From Rhizobacter sp. Root1221 (GTDB taxonomy: Bacteria; Pseudomonadota; Gammaproteobacteria; Burkholderiales; Burkholderiaceae_C): a DNA stretch of 64,000 nucleotides. Below, in pieces: positions 1-9,629 of the stretch (its first letter is position 1; each line of letters begins with the position of its first letter). The stretch lies in the NCBI RefSeq assembly GCF_001425785.1, contig NZ_LMDI01000001.1, positions 418,865-482,864 of the forward strand. The letters run 5' to 3'. A program made the position numbers and the translations under genes. Under the pieces are notes generated by a model, which searched no databases, was not told the DNA's origin, and was given only the letters and a program-made list of their open reading frames with translations.

Positions 1-1
1 C

Positions 2-1900
2 TGCCTGAGCGTGTTCGGCATTGCCCGCGAGCTGTCGGCCCTGACGGGTGCGCCACTCACCGTGCCGCCCACGCCGCGGGTGCCGGTGTCCCAGGACGAT
101 CGCCTGCCGGTGCAGGTGCGCGCCGGCGACCTGTGCGGCCGGTTCTCGGGCCGCATCGTCAAGAACGTCGACACGAAGGCCAAGACCCCCGCGTGGATGG
201 TGGACCGCCTCGCCCGTTGCGGCCAACGGTCGGTCACCGCGCTTGTCGACATCTCGAACTACGTGATGTTCGAGGCGGGCCAGCCCTCGCACATCTTCGA
301 CCTCGACAAGATCCATGGCGGCCTCGAGGTGCGCTGGGGCCGTGCGGACGAGTCGTTGAAACTGCTCAACGGCAACACCGTCGGACTCGACCCGAAGACG
401 GGCGTGATCGCCGACGACCGTGCGGTGGAGTCACTGGCCGGCATCATGGGCGGTGACGCCACGTCGGTGTCCGACGACACGCGCAACGTGTATGTCGAGG
501 CCGCGTTCTGGTGGCCGGCGTCCGTGGCCGGCCGCGCCCGCAAGTACAACTTCAGTACCGACGCCAGCCACCGCTACGAACGCGGCGTCGACCCGGCACG
601 CACCGTCGCCAGCGTCGAGCGTGTCACGCAACTGATCCTCGACATCTGCGGCGGTGAAGCGTGTCCGGTGGACGACCAGGCCGTCAATGTGCCTTCTGCC
701 AAACCGGTGGTGCTGCGGGTGGCCCGCGCGTCCAAGGTGATCGGCATGCCCGTCACGCAGGCGCAGTGCGCCGACGTGTTCGCGCGGCTCGGCCTGCAGG
801 CGATCGAGACCGCCCCGGGTGTGCTGGCCGTCACGCCGCCCACCTGGCGCTTCGACATCCAGATCGAGGAAGACCTCATCGAGGAAGTGGTGCGGGTCAT
901 CGGCTTCGACAAGCTGCCCGATACCCCGCCGAATGCGCCCGTCACCGCGCGCGCGCTCACGGAAACCCGCCGCAGCGTGCATGCGGTGCGCCATGCACTG
1001 GCCGGCCGCGACTACTTCGAGACCATCAACTTCAGCTTCGTCGAGGAGCGCACCGAGCACGAACTCGCCGGCAACCTCGACCCGATCCGTGTGCTGAACC
1101 CCATCGCCAGCCCGCTCTCGGTGATGCGGTCCACGCTGTTCGGCAGCCTCGTCTCGGTGCTGCGCTTCAACCTCGCGCGCAAGGCCTCGCGCGTGCGGCT
1201 GTTCGAGGTGGGGCGTGTGTTCCGCCGTGATGCGTCGGTGGCGGCCACCTTGACCACCGTGGCCGGCATTTCGCAGCCGCTGCGTGTGGCGGGCCTGGCC
1301 TATGGCCCGGCCGACACCACGCAGTGGACCCACAAGGATCGCACGGTCGATTTCTTCGACGTGAAGGGCGACATCGAGGCGCTGCTCGCGCCACGCGTCG
1401 CCACGTTCGAGGCGGCCGAGCACCCGGCGCTGCACCCGGGCCGGTCCGCGCGCATCGTCATCGACGGCCAGGAGGCCGGTTTCGTGGGTGAACTGCACCC
1501 GCGGTGGCGCCAGGGCTACGAACTGCCCGGTGCGCCGGTGTTGTTCGAGCTCGATGCCAACCTGCTGACGCAACGCGAAGTGCCCCAGGCCGTGCCGGTG
1601 CAGCGTCAACAATCGGCGTGGCGCGACATCGCGGTCATCGCAGGCGAGCAAGTCACCCACAGCGCGTTGATCGACACCATCCTGTCGGCCGACCGCGCGT
1701 TGGTGAAATCCGCGCGCCTCTTCGACATCTACAAGCCCACGGCCGCATCGGCCGACATGGCAGCAGGCGAACGCAGCCTGGCCGTGCGCCTCGAATTGCT
1801 GGACGACACCACCACCCTCACCGACGAGCGCATCGACGTGGTGGTGGCGGCGGTGCTCGATGCCTTGAAGACCCGGTTGGGCGCGCGCCTGCGCGGATGA
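2..1900 (+). CDS. pheT: Phenylalanine-tRNA ligase beta subunit, 3' part
   Basis: This is the C-terminal ~632 residues of PheT, which pairs with PheS to charge tRNA-Phe in the cytoplasm. The reading frame is already open at base 2, so the start lies upstream; full PheT is about 800 residues, so roughly the N-terminal fifth is missing. The family motif HRYERGVDP lies near nt 571-597 in the B3/B4 region. A B5-like domain follows, and the last ~95 residues form the ferredoxin-fold anticodon-binding domain. The stop overlaps the ihfA start (ATGA, 1897-1900), the usual pheT-ihfA coupling. Only the edge truncation is unusual. Confidence 0.96.
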   Translation, partial: CLSVFGIARELSALTGAPLTVPPTPRVPVSQDDRLPVQVRAGDLCGRFSGRIVKNVDTKAKTPAWMVDRLARCGQRSVTALVDISNYVMFEAGQPSHIFDLDKIHGGLEVRWGRADESLKLLNGNTVGLDPKTGVIADDRAVESLAGIMGGDATSVSDDTRNVYVEAAFWWPASVAGRARKYNFSTDASHRYERGVDPARTVASVERVTQLILDICGGEACPVDDQAVNVPSAKPVVLRVARASKVIGMPVTQAQCADVFARLGLQAIETAPGVLAVTPPTWRFDIQIEEDLIEEVVRVIGFDKLPDTPPNAPVTARALTETRRSVHAVRHALAGRDYFETINFSFVEERTEHELAGNLDPIRVLNPIASPLSVMRSTLFGSLVSVLRFNLARKASRVRLFEVGRVFRRDASVAATLTTVAGISQPLRVAGLAYGPADTTQWTHKDRTVDFFDVKGDIEALLAPRVATFEAAEHPALHPGRSARIVIDGQEAGFVGELHPRWRQGYELPGAPVLFELDANLLTQREVPQAVPVQRQQSAWRDIAVIAGEQVTHSALIDTILSADRALVKSARLFDIYKPTAASADMAAGERSLAVRLELLDDTTTLTDERIDVVVAAVLDALKTRLGARLRG

Positions 1901-2295
1901 GTGAGCGAACCATGACCACGATGCCTCCCGATCTGCCCCCCGATCAACCTCCGCCTGAGCGGGTGATGTTGCCCACGCTCGAGACGCCCACGCTGACCAA
2001 GGCCGAACTGGCCGAGCTGCTGTTCGAGCGGCTCGGGCTGAACAAGCGCGAGTCGAAGGACATGGTCGAGGCTTTCTTCGACATCATCCACGGCACGCTC
2101 GTGAAGGGCGACGACGTCAAGATGTCGGGGTTCGGTAATTTCAACATTCGTCGCAAGGCCCCTCGACCCGGGCGCAACCCCCGAACCGGGGAATCCATAC
2201 CGATCAAGGCACGAAATGTTGTAACTTTCCACGCAAGTCACAAACTCAAGGGCGTTGTGCAAGGTGACATCCCCGTCGGGGAGGACTTCGAGTAA
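1897..2295 (+). CDS. ihfA: Integration host factor subunit alpha
   Basis: This is the alpha subunit of the IHF heterodimer, which bends DNA at replication, recombination and sigma-54 promoter sites. From residue ~34 the protein is classic Ihf[21 protein letters not shown], then the GFGNF turn and the beta-arm [10 protein letters not shown] that inserts into the minor groove. The ATG overlaps the pheT stop as ATGA. That start gives 132 residues against ~99 in E. coli, with a Pro-rich N-terminal extension of about 33 residues. Internal ATGs at residues 6, 9 and 24 could shorten it. Function is certain; the exact start is not. Confidence 0.95.
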   Translation: MSERTMTTMPPDLPPDQPPPERVMLPTLETPTLTKAELAELLFERLGLNKRESKDMVEAFFDIIHGTLVKGDDVKMSGFGNFNIRRKAPRPGRNPRTGESIPIKARNVVTFHASHKLKGVVQGDIPVGEDFE

Positions 2296-2330
2296 AGTCT
2301 TAGCTTTCGGCCTCGATCTCATTGATTTCA

Positions 2331-2768
2331 ATGGAGAAAGCGCTTCCCGCCATTCCTGCCAAACGCTACTTCACCATTGGTGAAGTGAGCGATTTGTGCG
2401 GCGTGAAGCCGTACGTGCTCCGCTACTGGGAGCAGGAGTTCACGCAGCTCAAGCCCATGAAGCGCCGGGGCAACCGCCGTTATTACCAGCACCACGAGGT
2501 GCTGCTCATCCGGCGAATCCGCGAGCTGCTGTATGAGCAGGGTTTCACCATCAGCGGGGCCCGCAACCGCCTCACCGAACTGGTCCATGCCCGCGGCGCC
2601 GCGCCGGCCGAGGAACCGCATGACGAACCCGAAGACGTCGATGCCTCGTCGTTCGGTCCCGATGCGATCGAAGACGCAGCACCGTTGCCCGACTTGCCAA
2701 CGACCGAGCTCACCCTCGACCAGGTGCGCAGCGAGCTGCTCTCGATCCGCTCGTTGCTCTCGCTTTGA
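2331..2768 (+). CDS. MerR family transcriptional regulator
   Basis: This is a 145-residue DNA-binding protein. Residues ~10-80 form a MerR winged helix-turn-helix (FTIGEVSDLCGVKPYVLRYW, then RRGNRRYY). The remaining tail is acidic and has no metal-binding cysteines, so it is not a metal sensor. A MerR protein of this type directly after ihfA and before tRNA-Pro is the usual order in Burkholderiales, and its target is unknown to me. ATG 2331 is preferred over TTG 2322 because the MerR core begins shortly after it. It lies 35 nt after ihfA and is probably cotranscribed. Confidence 0.9.
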   Translation: MEKALPAIPAKRYFTIGEVSDLCGVKPYVLRYWEQEFTQLKPMKRRGNRRYYQHHEVLLIRRIRELLYEQGFTISGARNRLTELVHARGAAPAEEPHDEPEDVDASSFGPDAIEDAAPLPDLPTTELTLDQVRSELLSIRSLLSL

Positions 2769-2834
2769 TTCCCATCAAAATCCTCAATGAGTTGGTCGCA
2801 CTCACCAAGTTTCCGGATATACTAGTGGGCTCAG

Positions 2835-2912
<78 letters not shown>

Positions 2913-2923
2913 TAGAAAATCAT

Positions 2924-2960
2924 AGGGTCAGCTTCCAAAAGAAGCTGACCCTTTTGACTT
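2924..2960 (+). terminator. Rho-independent terminator after tRNA-Pro
   Basis: A perfect 12-bp stem (AGGGTCAGCTTC / GAAGCTGACCCT) with loop CAAAA is followed by TTTGACTTTT. It begins 12 nt after the tRNA CCA end and should end the ihfA-merR-tRNA transcript. Confidence 0.85.
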
Positions 2961-3136
2961 TTGGGGTGGGCTAAGAAGTCGCTCGTACCCGCGTCGGTGT
3001 GACTCGAAGTAGCTCGCATGAATCCCTGCGCCCAGTCGTTGCCGCGCGCGGTACACACATGCGGCTCAGTCAGCGTGCGCTGCAATTCGGCAGCAATCCA
3101 GTTCCAGTGCCGCATCTCACTGGTTGCCGTCCTCAT

Positions 3137-3199
3137 TTCGCAGGGCCGGCCCGAGCTTCGCACAGGCGTGGGAGGCCACTGCATGCGGTGGCCTATGGT
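3137..3199 (+). promoter_or_regulatory. PIP box / hrpII box with -10 element
   Basis: TTCGC at 3137-3141, 15 bases, then TTCGC at 3157-3161. After 32 more bases comes TATGGT at 3194-3199. This matches the plant-inducible promoter consensus TTCGB-N15-TTCGB-N30-32-YANNNT bound by HrpX, and the equivalent Ralstonia hrpII box TTCG-N16-TTCG bound by HrpB. The predicted transcript would begin about 25 nt before the ATG at 3232. The match is seen directly; use by an AraC-type HrpX/HrpB regulator is inferred, because no such regulator or type III apparatus lies in this window. Confidence 0.7.
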
Positions 3200-3231
3200 G
3201 GCGGACAAGTACTCTGAAACACCTGTCTGCC

Positions 3232-6200
3232 ATGCACGTGAAGGATCGCCGTTCCCGGCTGTCGAACGCCGCGGGTGACGCCGGCCCGTCCGACCTCACC
3301 GCTTCGAAACGGGCTCGCCCCCCACAGGCCCATGCGGACGCAGGGTTGTCAGAGTTGTCTTCGCGCCCACTGACCTCCGTTGCCGGCCAGCTGGCCCCAA
3401 GGAGCCGGCTTCCGTTGCGGGCCCCGGCGCAAGCGCCAACCCTGTTGCCGGGAACCTCCTCCGCCACGGCCCCATCGAGCGCCGAGGAGAAGAGGGCCCG
3501 GCAATTGTTCCGCAAGCGGTTGGACAGAATCTGGAATCAACTCAAGGACGAGCATGCCGGGTTGTTCACGGAATACAAGAACGTGTTCGGCCAGAAAAAG
3601 AACGGACCGGACCTGCTTCAGGCGTTGCTCGACGCCACCGGGAAGCCTTGTTCGCAGCCGTCCGCCACGGACGTTCCCAACGTCACGCGCTTCGTCGTCC
3701 AACTCGATGCCCGTCTCCCGGCCATCCATGTGCTGACATGGAAAGAAGCAGACGGCGCCATCGGCGATGTGCGGTTGGCCAAGAGCGACAGCGCCGACGC
3801 GTTGGCCCAGGTGTTGGGCGTCATGATCAGGAGCGCGAAGTTCCGCAAGAGTGACCGCAACGCCAGGGACGAGAGTGGCAACTGGCGGGAAGAGGGAGGC
3901 CAGTGGCGGCCCGTTCGCCAGCTGTGGCAGAAGTTGGAGAAGCTGGGGGAGGACGAGGCATTCCGCTCCGTCCTCGACGTGTGGCGCGGGCAGCCGGGCA
4001 ACGAACTCCTTCCCGATTTCCGCGTCCTCGAGTATCTACAGGCGCTCACGAATGGGCCGGACGCTCGCTCAGTGCAGATCAAAAGCCCGAGCGTCCAACG
4101 ATTCGTGCTTCGGGTTCCCGGCATGAAGGACACGATCGACGTGCTGCGACGGCTGACGGACGACGGCAGTCTCGCCGAACTTCGCATGGTGCCTGCGCAG
4201 AAGGAGCGCCTGCCGTGGTTGATCAATGACGTCGAGCGAGGGGCTGTCAGGTCGGTCGCCAGGAGGACCAGGGAGGAAGGAACGGGCCCGCGGACTCCGG
4301 CCAACTTTTGGAATCCCCTCAAGGAACACCTGAACACGCAGTTCGAAGCCTTCCGCGAAGACCGGCGCCGGAAGCACGAGCGCGTTCCCGCCGCCGGCGC
4401 GTTCGTGAAGCATCTGGATGCGCTGTGCATGGACGACGACGAGAGTGAGGTCGTCGATGCCGGCAACGACATCTGGAAGCACGAGGTCACGCCCGATGGC
4501 AGCCGGAAGCCGATCGTCCTGCTGCGCCGGACGGACACACGCGGCCTCGCCTCGCTGCGCGTGCTCAGTGAGGGCATGACACTGGCCGCGGTCCAGGCGA
4601 GCATGGTCAGCGACCTCGCGAAGGGCCAGCGCAAGGCAAGCGCTGCGGCACCCACGGAACCTGCGCCGCCCATCGCTCCCCAGCCGGCCACGAGCCCCCC
4701 GAAGTTGAAGGATGCCCATCAGCTCACCCAGGTGCTGGAGCTCGCGGTGCTCAACAGGGCGCAATCGAAGGAACTGCTTGCCGGCGTGGCCGAGGTGACC
4801 GGCATTCCGGACCGGGAGTTGCGGAACTGGATCAACTACGACGGTTCGCTGCTGCGCGCGGCCAGCGCCCTGATCAACTTGAGAGGCTACTTTGACGAAC
4901 GCGAGGATCTCTATGGCTTGTTCACCCTGCTCGGTCAACCGGAAAGCGCGAAGACCCTGCCGGGGGAACTCACGGCCGAGCAGATGGTGAAAGTGTTGCA
5001 GGCCCGCCTCGCGCATCCGGGCGCCAACACGACCAGGCTGGCACACATGGTGAACTGCAATCCAGAAGCGGTGGCGCGACACTTCGCTGACGATCACGCG
5101 ACGTTCATGAAGGCCGGCAACTACACGCTGCGCGCCCTTCCGGACTACCTCGAACACTGGGCTGGGCTTCAAGCCGCGCTGAAGGCGCTCGGACATGTGG
5201 AGCGGGCCGCCGGCCTTCCTGCTCCGGACAACGAAGCGCAGCGATTCCTGAGGGAACTCGAAGAACGGCTGTACCCGGTGCGGATCGCCGTCGCGCAGAT
5301 GCGGCGCGACCCCACGCTGCTGGCCGCTGATGCCGCGCAGCTCGTGAACACATGGCCCGAGATGCCAGCCTTGCTCGACAAGCTCGTCGGCCCCGGCGGC
5401 ACGCTGCGCGAGGCAGCGGCGATCGCCCGTGACCTGCAGGCATTCTCGCCCGACTTGCAGCCGCTCCTGGAAAACTTGCTGAACCGCATCGACCCGCAGG
5501 TCCGCACCGGCGCCATGGTCGAGGAACTCATGCCGGCGCAGGGCATCATGCCGGGGAAGGTTTTCATCGTGAGGGAGCCGCCGCCCGATGAGGCGGCGCT
5601 CGCCCAAGGCGCGAGGCCCGTGAAATCCCGACGCATTGAACGCATCTACGCCAACAGTGCGGATCTCGTCGTCGCGCCCCGCTCGTATCGCGCCGAAAGG
5701 CAGAAGCAGTCCTTGCGGTGGCTGTCGACGGTGCTGAAGGGCACCTTCTCGCGGGCTGCGGAGGTCCAGGCCTACTGGGACCCAAAACGCGGCGAAATCT
5801 GGGTTTCCTCGAACGACACCACCAGCAACGCAGCCATCGAGGAGTTCCTGTCGCAGGGCATGCTGACCCGCAACTTGCAGGCGTTCTCCGGCAATCCGCA
5901 TGCGAGCCGGCGAGCGCGGCACACATCGAACCTCCGCAAGATGCTGAACGACGAATCGGCCCGCCCCGCGCAGGCGCGAGAGCTGCTCGATGCGATGTTC
6001 AACGGCAGGTTCCGGGTACCGATCGAGGTGTATCGCAGCAGCACGAGCGGGCGCCGCATCGAGTTGCACGCGGAGCGGCGGATCAAGCGGGCCTTCGAGG
6101 GCCAATACGGTGAAGGAAGCCTAGATCGCAACCGGATTGCGGGCACCATGCGCCCGTGCGGCATCTGCGCGAAGGATTTTTCCCTGCCGGACACGGCCCG

Positions 6201-6540
6201 CCGAGGCCCCTTCTGGATGTCACGATCGAGCGGAGAGGGGTATGACGTCATTGCCATCGCCGAGGAGAATCGCAACGCATCCATCGGCGCCTACGCTACC
6301 GTGACGCGCCAAGGGGAGTTGACGATCGCCTACAACACGGACAGCACCGACGGCGACTCCGAGGCGGCAGAAGAGGCCCCCCAGGAAACAACGTCGACAC
6401 CAGCCCTGTCGTCCTGGTCTGTGCGCAAGGCGCGCACCGTGCTCGGCAAACGCGATACATCACAGACGGCCGCCCAAGCAGACCGCCCGGGCGAACCGAC
6501 CAAGCCGGACTCGGCGCCTCCGCCCGCGAAGCGGCGCTGA
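3232..6540 (+). CDS. Putative type III effector with C-terminal deaminase-like domain
   Basis: I do not recognise a named homologue. The ATG at 3232 is chosen because it fits the PIP-box promoter (a TTG at 3124 would add 36 residues), giving 1102 residues. The first ~85 residues are Ser/Pro/Ala-rich and disordered-looking, with no signal peptide or membrane segment, as in type III effectors. Residues ~101-194, 232-320 and 360-460 look like three divergent copies of one module (W-x-x-L helix, then strands like RFVL...VL). Residues ~500-800 are helical. Residues ~880-1060 resemble a cytidine-deaminase-like fold: strand IWVSSN, H946-A-E948 (zinc ligand and proton-shuttle Glu) and P975-C976-x-x-C979. 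I know of an XOO_2897-like deaminase toxin family that this may belong to. The gene downstream is convergent, so no immunity gene is evident. Confidence 0.7.
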   Translation: MHVKDRRSRLSNAAGDAGPSDLTASKRARPPQAHADAGLSELSSRPLTSVAGQLAPRSRLPLRAPAQAPTLLPGTSSATAPSSAEEKRARQLFRKRLDRIWNQLKDEHAGLFTEYKNVFGQKKNGPDLLQALLDATGKPCSQPSATDVPNVTRFVVQLDARLPAIHVLTWKEADGAIGDVRLAKSDSADALAQVLGVMIRSAKFRKSDRNARDESGNWREEGGQWRPVRQLWQKLEKLGEDEAFRSVLDVWRGQPGNELLPDFRVLEYLQALTNGPDARSVQIKSPSVQRFVLRVPGMKDTIDVLRRLTDDGSLAELRMVPAQKERLPWLINDVERGAVRSVARRTREEGTGPRTPANFWNPLKEHLNTQFEAFREDRRRKHERVPAAGAFVKHLDALCMDDDESEVVDAGNDIWKHEVTPDGSRKPIVLLRRTDTRGLASLRVLSEGMTLAAVQASMVSDLAKGQRKASAAAPTEPAPPIAPQPATSPPKLKDAHQLTQVLELAVLNRAQSKELLAGVAEVTGIPDRELRNWINYDGSLLRAASALINLRGYFDEREDLYGLFTLLGQPESAKTLPGELTAEQMVKVLQARLAHPGANTTRLAHMVNCNPEAVARHFADDHATFMKAGNYTLRALPDYLEHWAGLQAALKALGHVERAAGLPAPDNEAQRFLRELEERLYPVRIAVAQMRRDPTLLAADAAQLVNTWPEMPALLDKLVGPGGTLREAAAIARDLQAFSPDLQPLLENLLNRIDPQVRTGAMVEELMPAQGIMPGKVFIVREPPPDEAALAQGARPVKSRRIERIYANSADLVVAPRSYRAERQKQSLRWLSTVLKGTFSRAAEVQAYWDPKRGEIWVSSNDTTSNAAIEEFLSQGMLTRNLQAFSGNPHASRRARHTSNLRKMLNDESARPAQARELLDAMFNGRFRVPIEVYRSSTSGRRIELHAERRIKRAFEGQYGEGSLDRNRIAGTMRPCGICAKDFSLPDTARRGPFWMSRSSGEGYDVIAIAEENRNASIGAYATVTRQGELTIAYNTDSTDGDSEAAEEAPQETTSTPALSSWSVRKARTVLGKRDTSQTAAQADRPGEPTKPDSAPPPAKRR

Positions 6541-6561
6541 GAACCGCTGTGGGGCTACTCA

Positions 6562-6586
6562 ACGGCCGCGTCCTCCTCCCGGCCGT
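6562..6586. terminator. Weak hairpin between convergent genes
   Basis: ACGGCCG (6562-6568) and CGGCCGT (6580-6586) can pair as a 7-bp GC-rich stem in the 52-nt gap between two convergent genes. No T-tract follows on either strand, so termination here is only possible, not shown. Confidence 0.25.
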
Positions 6587-6592
6587 GGCGGC

Positions 6593-7327
6593 CTACTCCG
6601 GCGCGTGCTCGAGGATGAAGCTCAGCGTGGCGAAGTGATGCGTCATGTTCGCTTTGCCCACGTCCAACGGCGCGGACTCGTGCTCGGCCTTCACCACGTT
6701 GAGCCCCTGGTTGCGCACCGGCAGCGTGACGCGGCCTTCACGGTCGGCCACCAAGGGCGCAGCGTCAGGGTCGGTCACCAGGTCTTGCGACACCTTGGCG
6801 CCGGGCAGCGGCTTGCCGTCGAACAGCACCTGAACGCTCAGCGGCTCGCCCTTCTGGTGTGGGAACTTCGCCCCGACGGGAACGATCTGCAACGCGAGGC
6901 CCGGTACGGGCCGCAACGCGCCGGCCGGCAGGCTGACGAGGTGCGTGGCGTACTTCAGGTAGCGGCCGCTGATGGTGGCACCGGGAACTTCGTCCTTGCC
7001 CTTGCCGTGCCACTGCCCGTCCAGCGCCTTGGACCACAGGCCGTTGTTCATCGTTGCGGTGACGATGGCGGGCTTGTTCGCCAGGTTCACGAAGGGCAGC
7101 TTGCCTTCGGGCTCCAGCGTCACGGCCACCGGCAGGCCGTCGGCACCGACGCCGCCGATCGAACTGATCTTGGGCAGCCGCTTGACCACGTCCAGGTCCT
7201 CGGCGCCGTCGCCGTAGATGAGTGCGAGCCGGTCGGCGCGCTGCGCGAACCAGATGCCGTGGGCTTGGGCTGGAAGCGCGTGCAGCGCGAGCGTGGCGGC
7301 GGCCACGACGATGGGAACGATTCGCAT
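6593..7327 (-). CDS. DUF4198 periplasmic protein, iron/metal-uptake associated
   Basis: This 244-residue exported protein has a signal peptide (MRIVPIVVAAATLALHALPA, cleavage near AQA-HG). The mature part starts HGIWFAQRADRLALIYGDG, typical of DUF4198 proteins, which often travel with TonB receptors and metal transporters. The C-terminal half holds a beta-sandwich-like segment (LSVQVLFDGKPLPGAKVSQD). A strong Shine-Dalgarno AGGAGA precedes the ATG. It starts 23 nt after the upstream TonB receptor stop, so it is the last gene of the sigma-FecR-receptor-receptor operon. The family's biochemical role is not established; periplasmic handling of the imported ligand is inference. Confidence 0.8.
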   Translation of the reverse strand: MRIVPIVVAAATLALHALPAQAHGIWFAQRADRLALIYGDGAEDLDVVKRLPKISSIGGVGADGLPVAVTLEPEGKLPFVNLANKPAIVTATMNNGLWSKALDGQWHGKGKDEVPGATISGRYLKYATHLVSLPAGALRPVPGLALQIVPVGAKFPHQKGEPLSVQVLFDGKPLPGAKVSQDLVTDPDAAPLVADREGRVTLPVRNQGLNVVKAEHESAPLDVGKANMTHHFATLSFILEHAPE

Positions 7328-7350
7328 GGATGCTTCTCCTTGGAGCGGTT

Positions 7351-9546
7351 TCAGAACTTGTACTGCGCGCCCAGCGTCACGTGGCGCGGGCTGCCTGGCA
7401 TGACCCAGACACGGTTGTAGGCGCTGGTGTAGTAGGTCTTGTCGAACAGGTTGTCGACGTCGAGCGAGATGCGCATCTTGGTGTTCACACGCCAGTAGGC
7501 AGTGAGCTTGGCGACGGTGTAGGCCGGCAGCTGCGGCGGCGCGGCGAAAGGATCCTCGCCGGAACGGGCGCCGACGTGCGTGACGCCGCCGCCCAGGCCC
7601 AGCAGTCCGCCGTCGGCCAGGCTGTGTTCGTGCACGACGAAGGCGCTGCCGGTGTGGCGCGCGAACTGCGTCAGGCTCGGGTCGGCGTCGAGGTAGGCAT
7701 AGGCCAGTGCGACGCGCCAGCCAGGGGCGACCTGGCCGGTCAGTTCGAGCTCCAGGCCCTTGTTGCGCACGCGGTCCAGCTCGGCATAGGTGTCGGTGTT
7801 CGGGTCGTACTGCGGCACATGGCGCTTGGCGATGTCGAACAGCGCCGCCGTGCCGCCCAGGCGGCCGTCGGCCGACTCCCACTTCAGGCCCAGCTCCTTC
7901 GCCGTGCCGATCTGCGGCTCGAACATGCGGCCGCTGGCGTCCAGCTCGGTCTGGGCGCGGAACGAGCGGCCGACGCTGGCGTACACCGACAGGTGCGGCT
8001 GCAGCAGCCAGGTCAGGCCCAGGCGCGGCGAGGTGGCGCTGGGGTCCTGCTCGGCGGTGGAGCCGTCGATGCGGCTGGTGTAGCGGCTCTCGGCACGGTC
8101 GTGGCGCAGCCCGGCGAGCAGCCGCCAGTCGCCCCAGGCGAGCTGGTCTTGCACGTAGAGGGCCTGCTGGCGGTCCTTCAGCGTGCCGTTCCAGTCGGTG
8201 AGCTGCGGGCTGAGGGCGGGCACGGCGATCTGGCCGTACACCGGGTTCGAGACCGAGATGCCCACGGCGTCGCGCAGGCCGCCAGCATGGTCCAGCAGCG
8301 TGCGGTCCTGCTCGAAGCGCGCGGCCTCGGCACCGATCAACAGGTCGTGCTTGATCGGACCGGTCTGCAGCCGGCCGTAGGCTTCGAGCTGGAGCGAGGT
8401 TTCCTGTGACGCGAAATCGCGGTCGCGCACGCGGCGGCACATCCAGTCGCGCGTGTCCATCGAGGTGGCGCAGCCGAGGGTGCCCGGGCCGTACTGGTGC
8501 GTCTCGGTGGCGCGGCCGGCCAGCGTGCCGCGTTTGTGCTGCAGCCCGGCGCGCAGCTCCCAGTCGGGGCTGAGCGCATGGTCGAGGAAGAGCTGGTGGG
8601 TCTGGTTGTCGATCGTGATGTCACCGTCGCCGGGCTCGCCATAGAAGCGCGAGTTCGGCACGGTGCCCAGCTGGCCGTTGATCACCGGTACGCCACGGTC
8701 GAGCGGCGCTTCCTGGCGCAGCCATTCGCCGTCGTAGCGCAGCCGGGTGTCGGCGCCCAGGCGCCAGGCGAGCGACGGTGCCACCAGCGTGCGGCGGCTG
8801 TGGACGTGGTCGCGGAAGCTGTCCTTGTCCTCGGCCGAGACGTTCAGCCGGTAGGCCAGCGTGGCCGGTTCGTCCGTGCTGCCGTTCAACGGGCCGGTGC
8901 TGTCGAGCGCGAGGCGCTTGTAGTCGTGGCTGCCGTAGTAGGCCTCCACCGAGTGGCCGGCGGTGAAGCGCGGCTGCTTGGTCACCAGGTTGACCGTGCC
9001 GCCGGGCTCGCTGCTGCCGTACAGCGCACCCATCGTGCCCTTGAGGAACTCGATGCGCTCGAGGTTGGCGGTATCGCGCGGCGCATTGAAGCCGCGATTG
9101 CTGGGCATGCCGTTGCGCAGCAGGCTCATCGTGCGGTCTTCGTGGCCGGCGAAGCCGCGCAGCGCGATGTTGTCCCAGGTGCCGCCGAAGTTGTTCTGGC
9201 GCGAGACGCCGGCCACGTAGTCCAGCACGTCGTCGACACGCTGCGCGCCCAGGTCGTCCACCAGCTGTCGCGTGACTACGCGCACCGCCTGAGGTACTTC
9301 GATCACGGGGGTGTCGGTCTTGGTGGCGCCGTCGGATTCGCGGCCGTTGTACTCGCCGGACTGGCGGCGGCCGACCACCTGCACCGCGGGCAGGGTGGTT
9401 TCGGCGCTGGGCTTGTCCGTGGCAGGCGTCGCCTCGGCAGCCCAGGCGGCCGAGGCGGCGAGTTCGAGCAGCGCGGCCAGGCTGGCGCTCGCGATAGCAG
9501 GGCGCGCGCGGCGAAGGCGTGGTGGGTAGGTGCGGGTGGGGTGCAT
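7351..9546 (-). CDS. TonB-dependent siderophore receptor (no signalling domain)
   Basis: This 731-residue outer-membrane receptor would import a ferric chelate using TonB energy. It has a signal peptide (residues ~1-35, ending AAWAAEA) and a plug domain with the family signatures NFGGTWDNIALRGF and GALYGSSEPGG. A 22-strand-type barrel follows, ending in the aromatic signature QYKF. The start has GGAGA upstream. It is clearly paralogous to the receptor at 9630-11975 through the whole plug, but it lacks the N-terminal STN signalling domain, so it should transport without triggering the sigma/FecR pair. The genes are 83 nt apart. The ligand cannot be read from sequence. Confidence 0.92.
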   Translation of the reverse strand: MHPTRTYPPRLRRARPAIASASLAALLELAASAAWAAEATPATDKPSAETTLPAVQVVGRRQSGEYNGRESDGATKTDTPVIEVPQAVRVVTRQLVDDLGAQRVDDVLDYVAGVSRQNNFGGTWDNIALRGFAGHEDRTMSLLRNGMPSNRGFNAPRDTANLERIEFLKGTMGALYGSSEPGGTVNLVTKQPRFTAGHSVEAYYGSHDYKRLALDSTGPLNGSTDEPATLAYRLNVSAEDKDSFRDHVHSRRTLVAPSLAWRLGADTRLRYDGEWLRQEAPLDRGVPVINGQLGTVPNSRFYGEPGDGDITIDNQTHQLFLDHALSPDWELRAGLQHKRGTLAGRATETHQYGPGTLGCATSMDTRDWMCRRVRDRDFASQETSLQLEAYGRLQTGPIKHDLLIGAEAARFEQDRTLLDHAGGLRDAVGISVSNPVYGQIAVPALSPQLTDWNGTLKDRQQALYVQDQLAWGDWRLLAGLRHDRAESRYTSRIDGSTAEQDPSATSPRLGLTWLLQPHLSVYASVGRSFRAQTELDASGRMFEPQIGTAKELGLKWESADGRLGGTAALFDIAKRHVPQYDPNTDTYAELDRVRNKGLELELTGQVAPGWRVALAYAYLDADPSLTQFARHTGSAFVVHEHSLADGGLLGLGGGVTHVGARSGEDPFAAPPQLPAYTVAKLTAYWRVNTKMRISLDVDNLFDKTYYTSAYNRVWVMPGSPRHVTLGAQYKF

Positions 9547-9629
9547 GTGGGGTTCTCCATCGACGGCGCAGTGGTGCGCCGTTGTTCGATGGGAGGACAC
9601 GCGAGACCTGCGAAAGGTGACAGCGCGCT

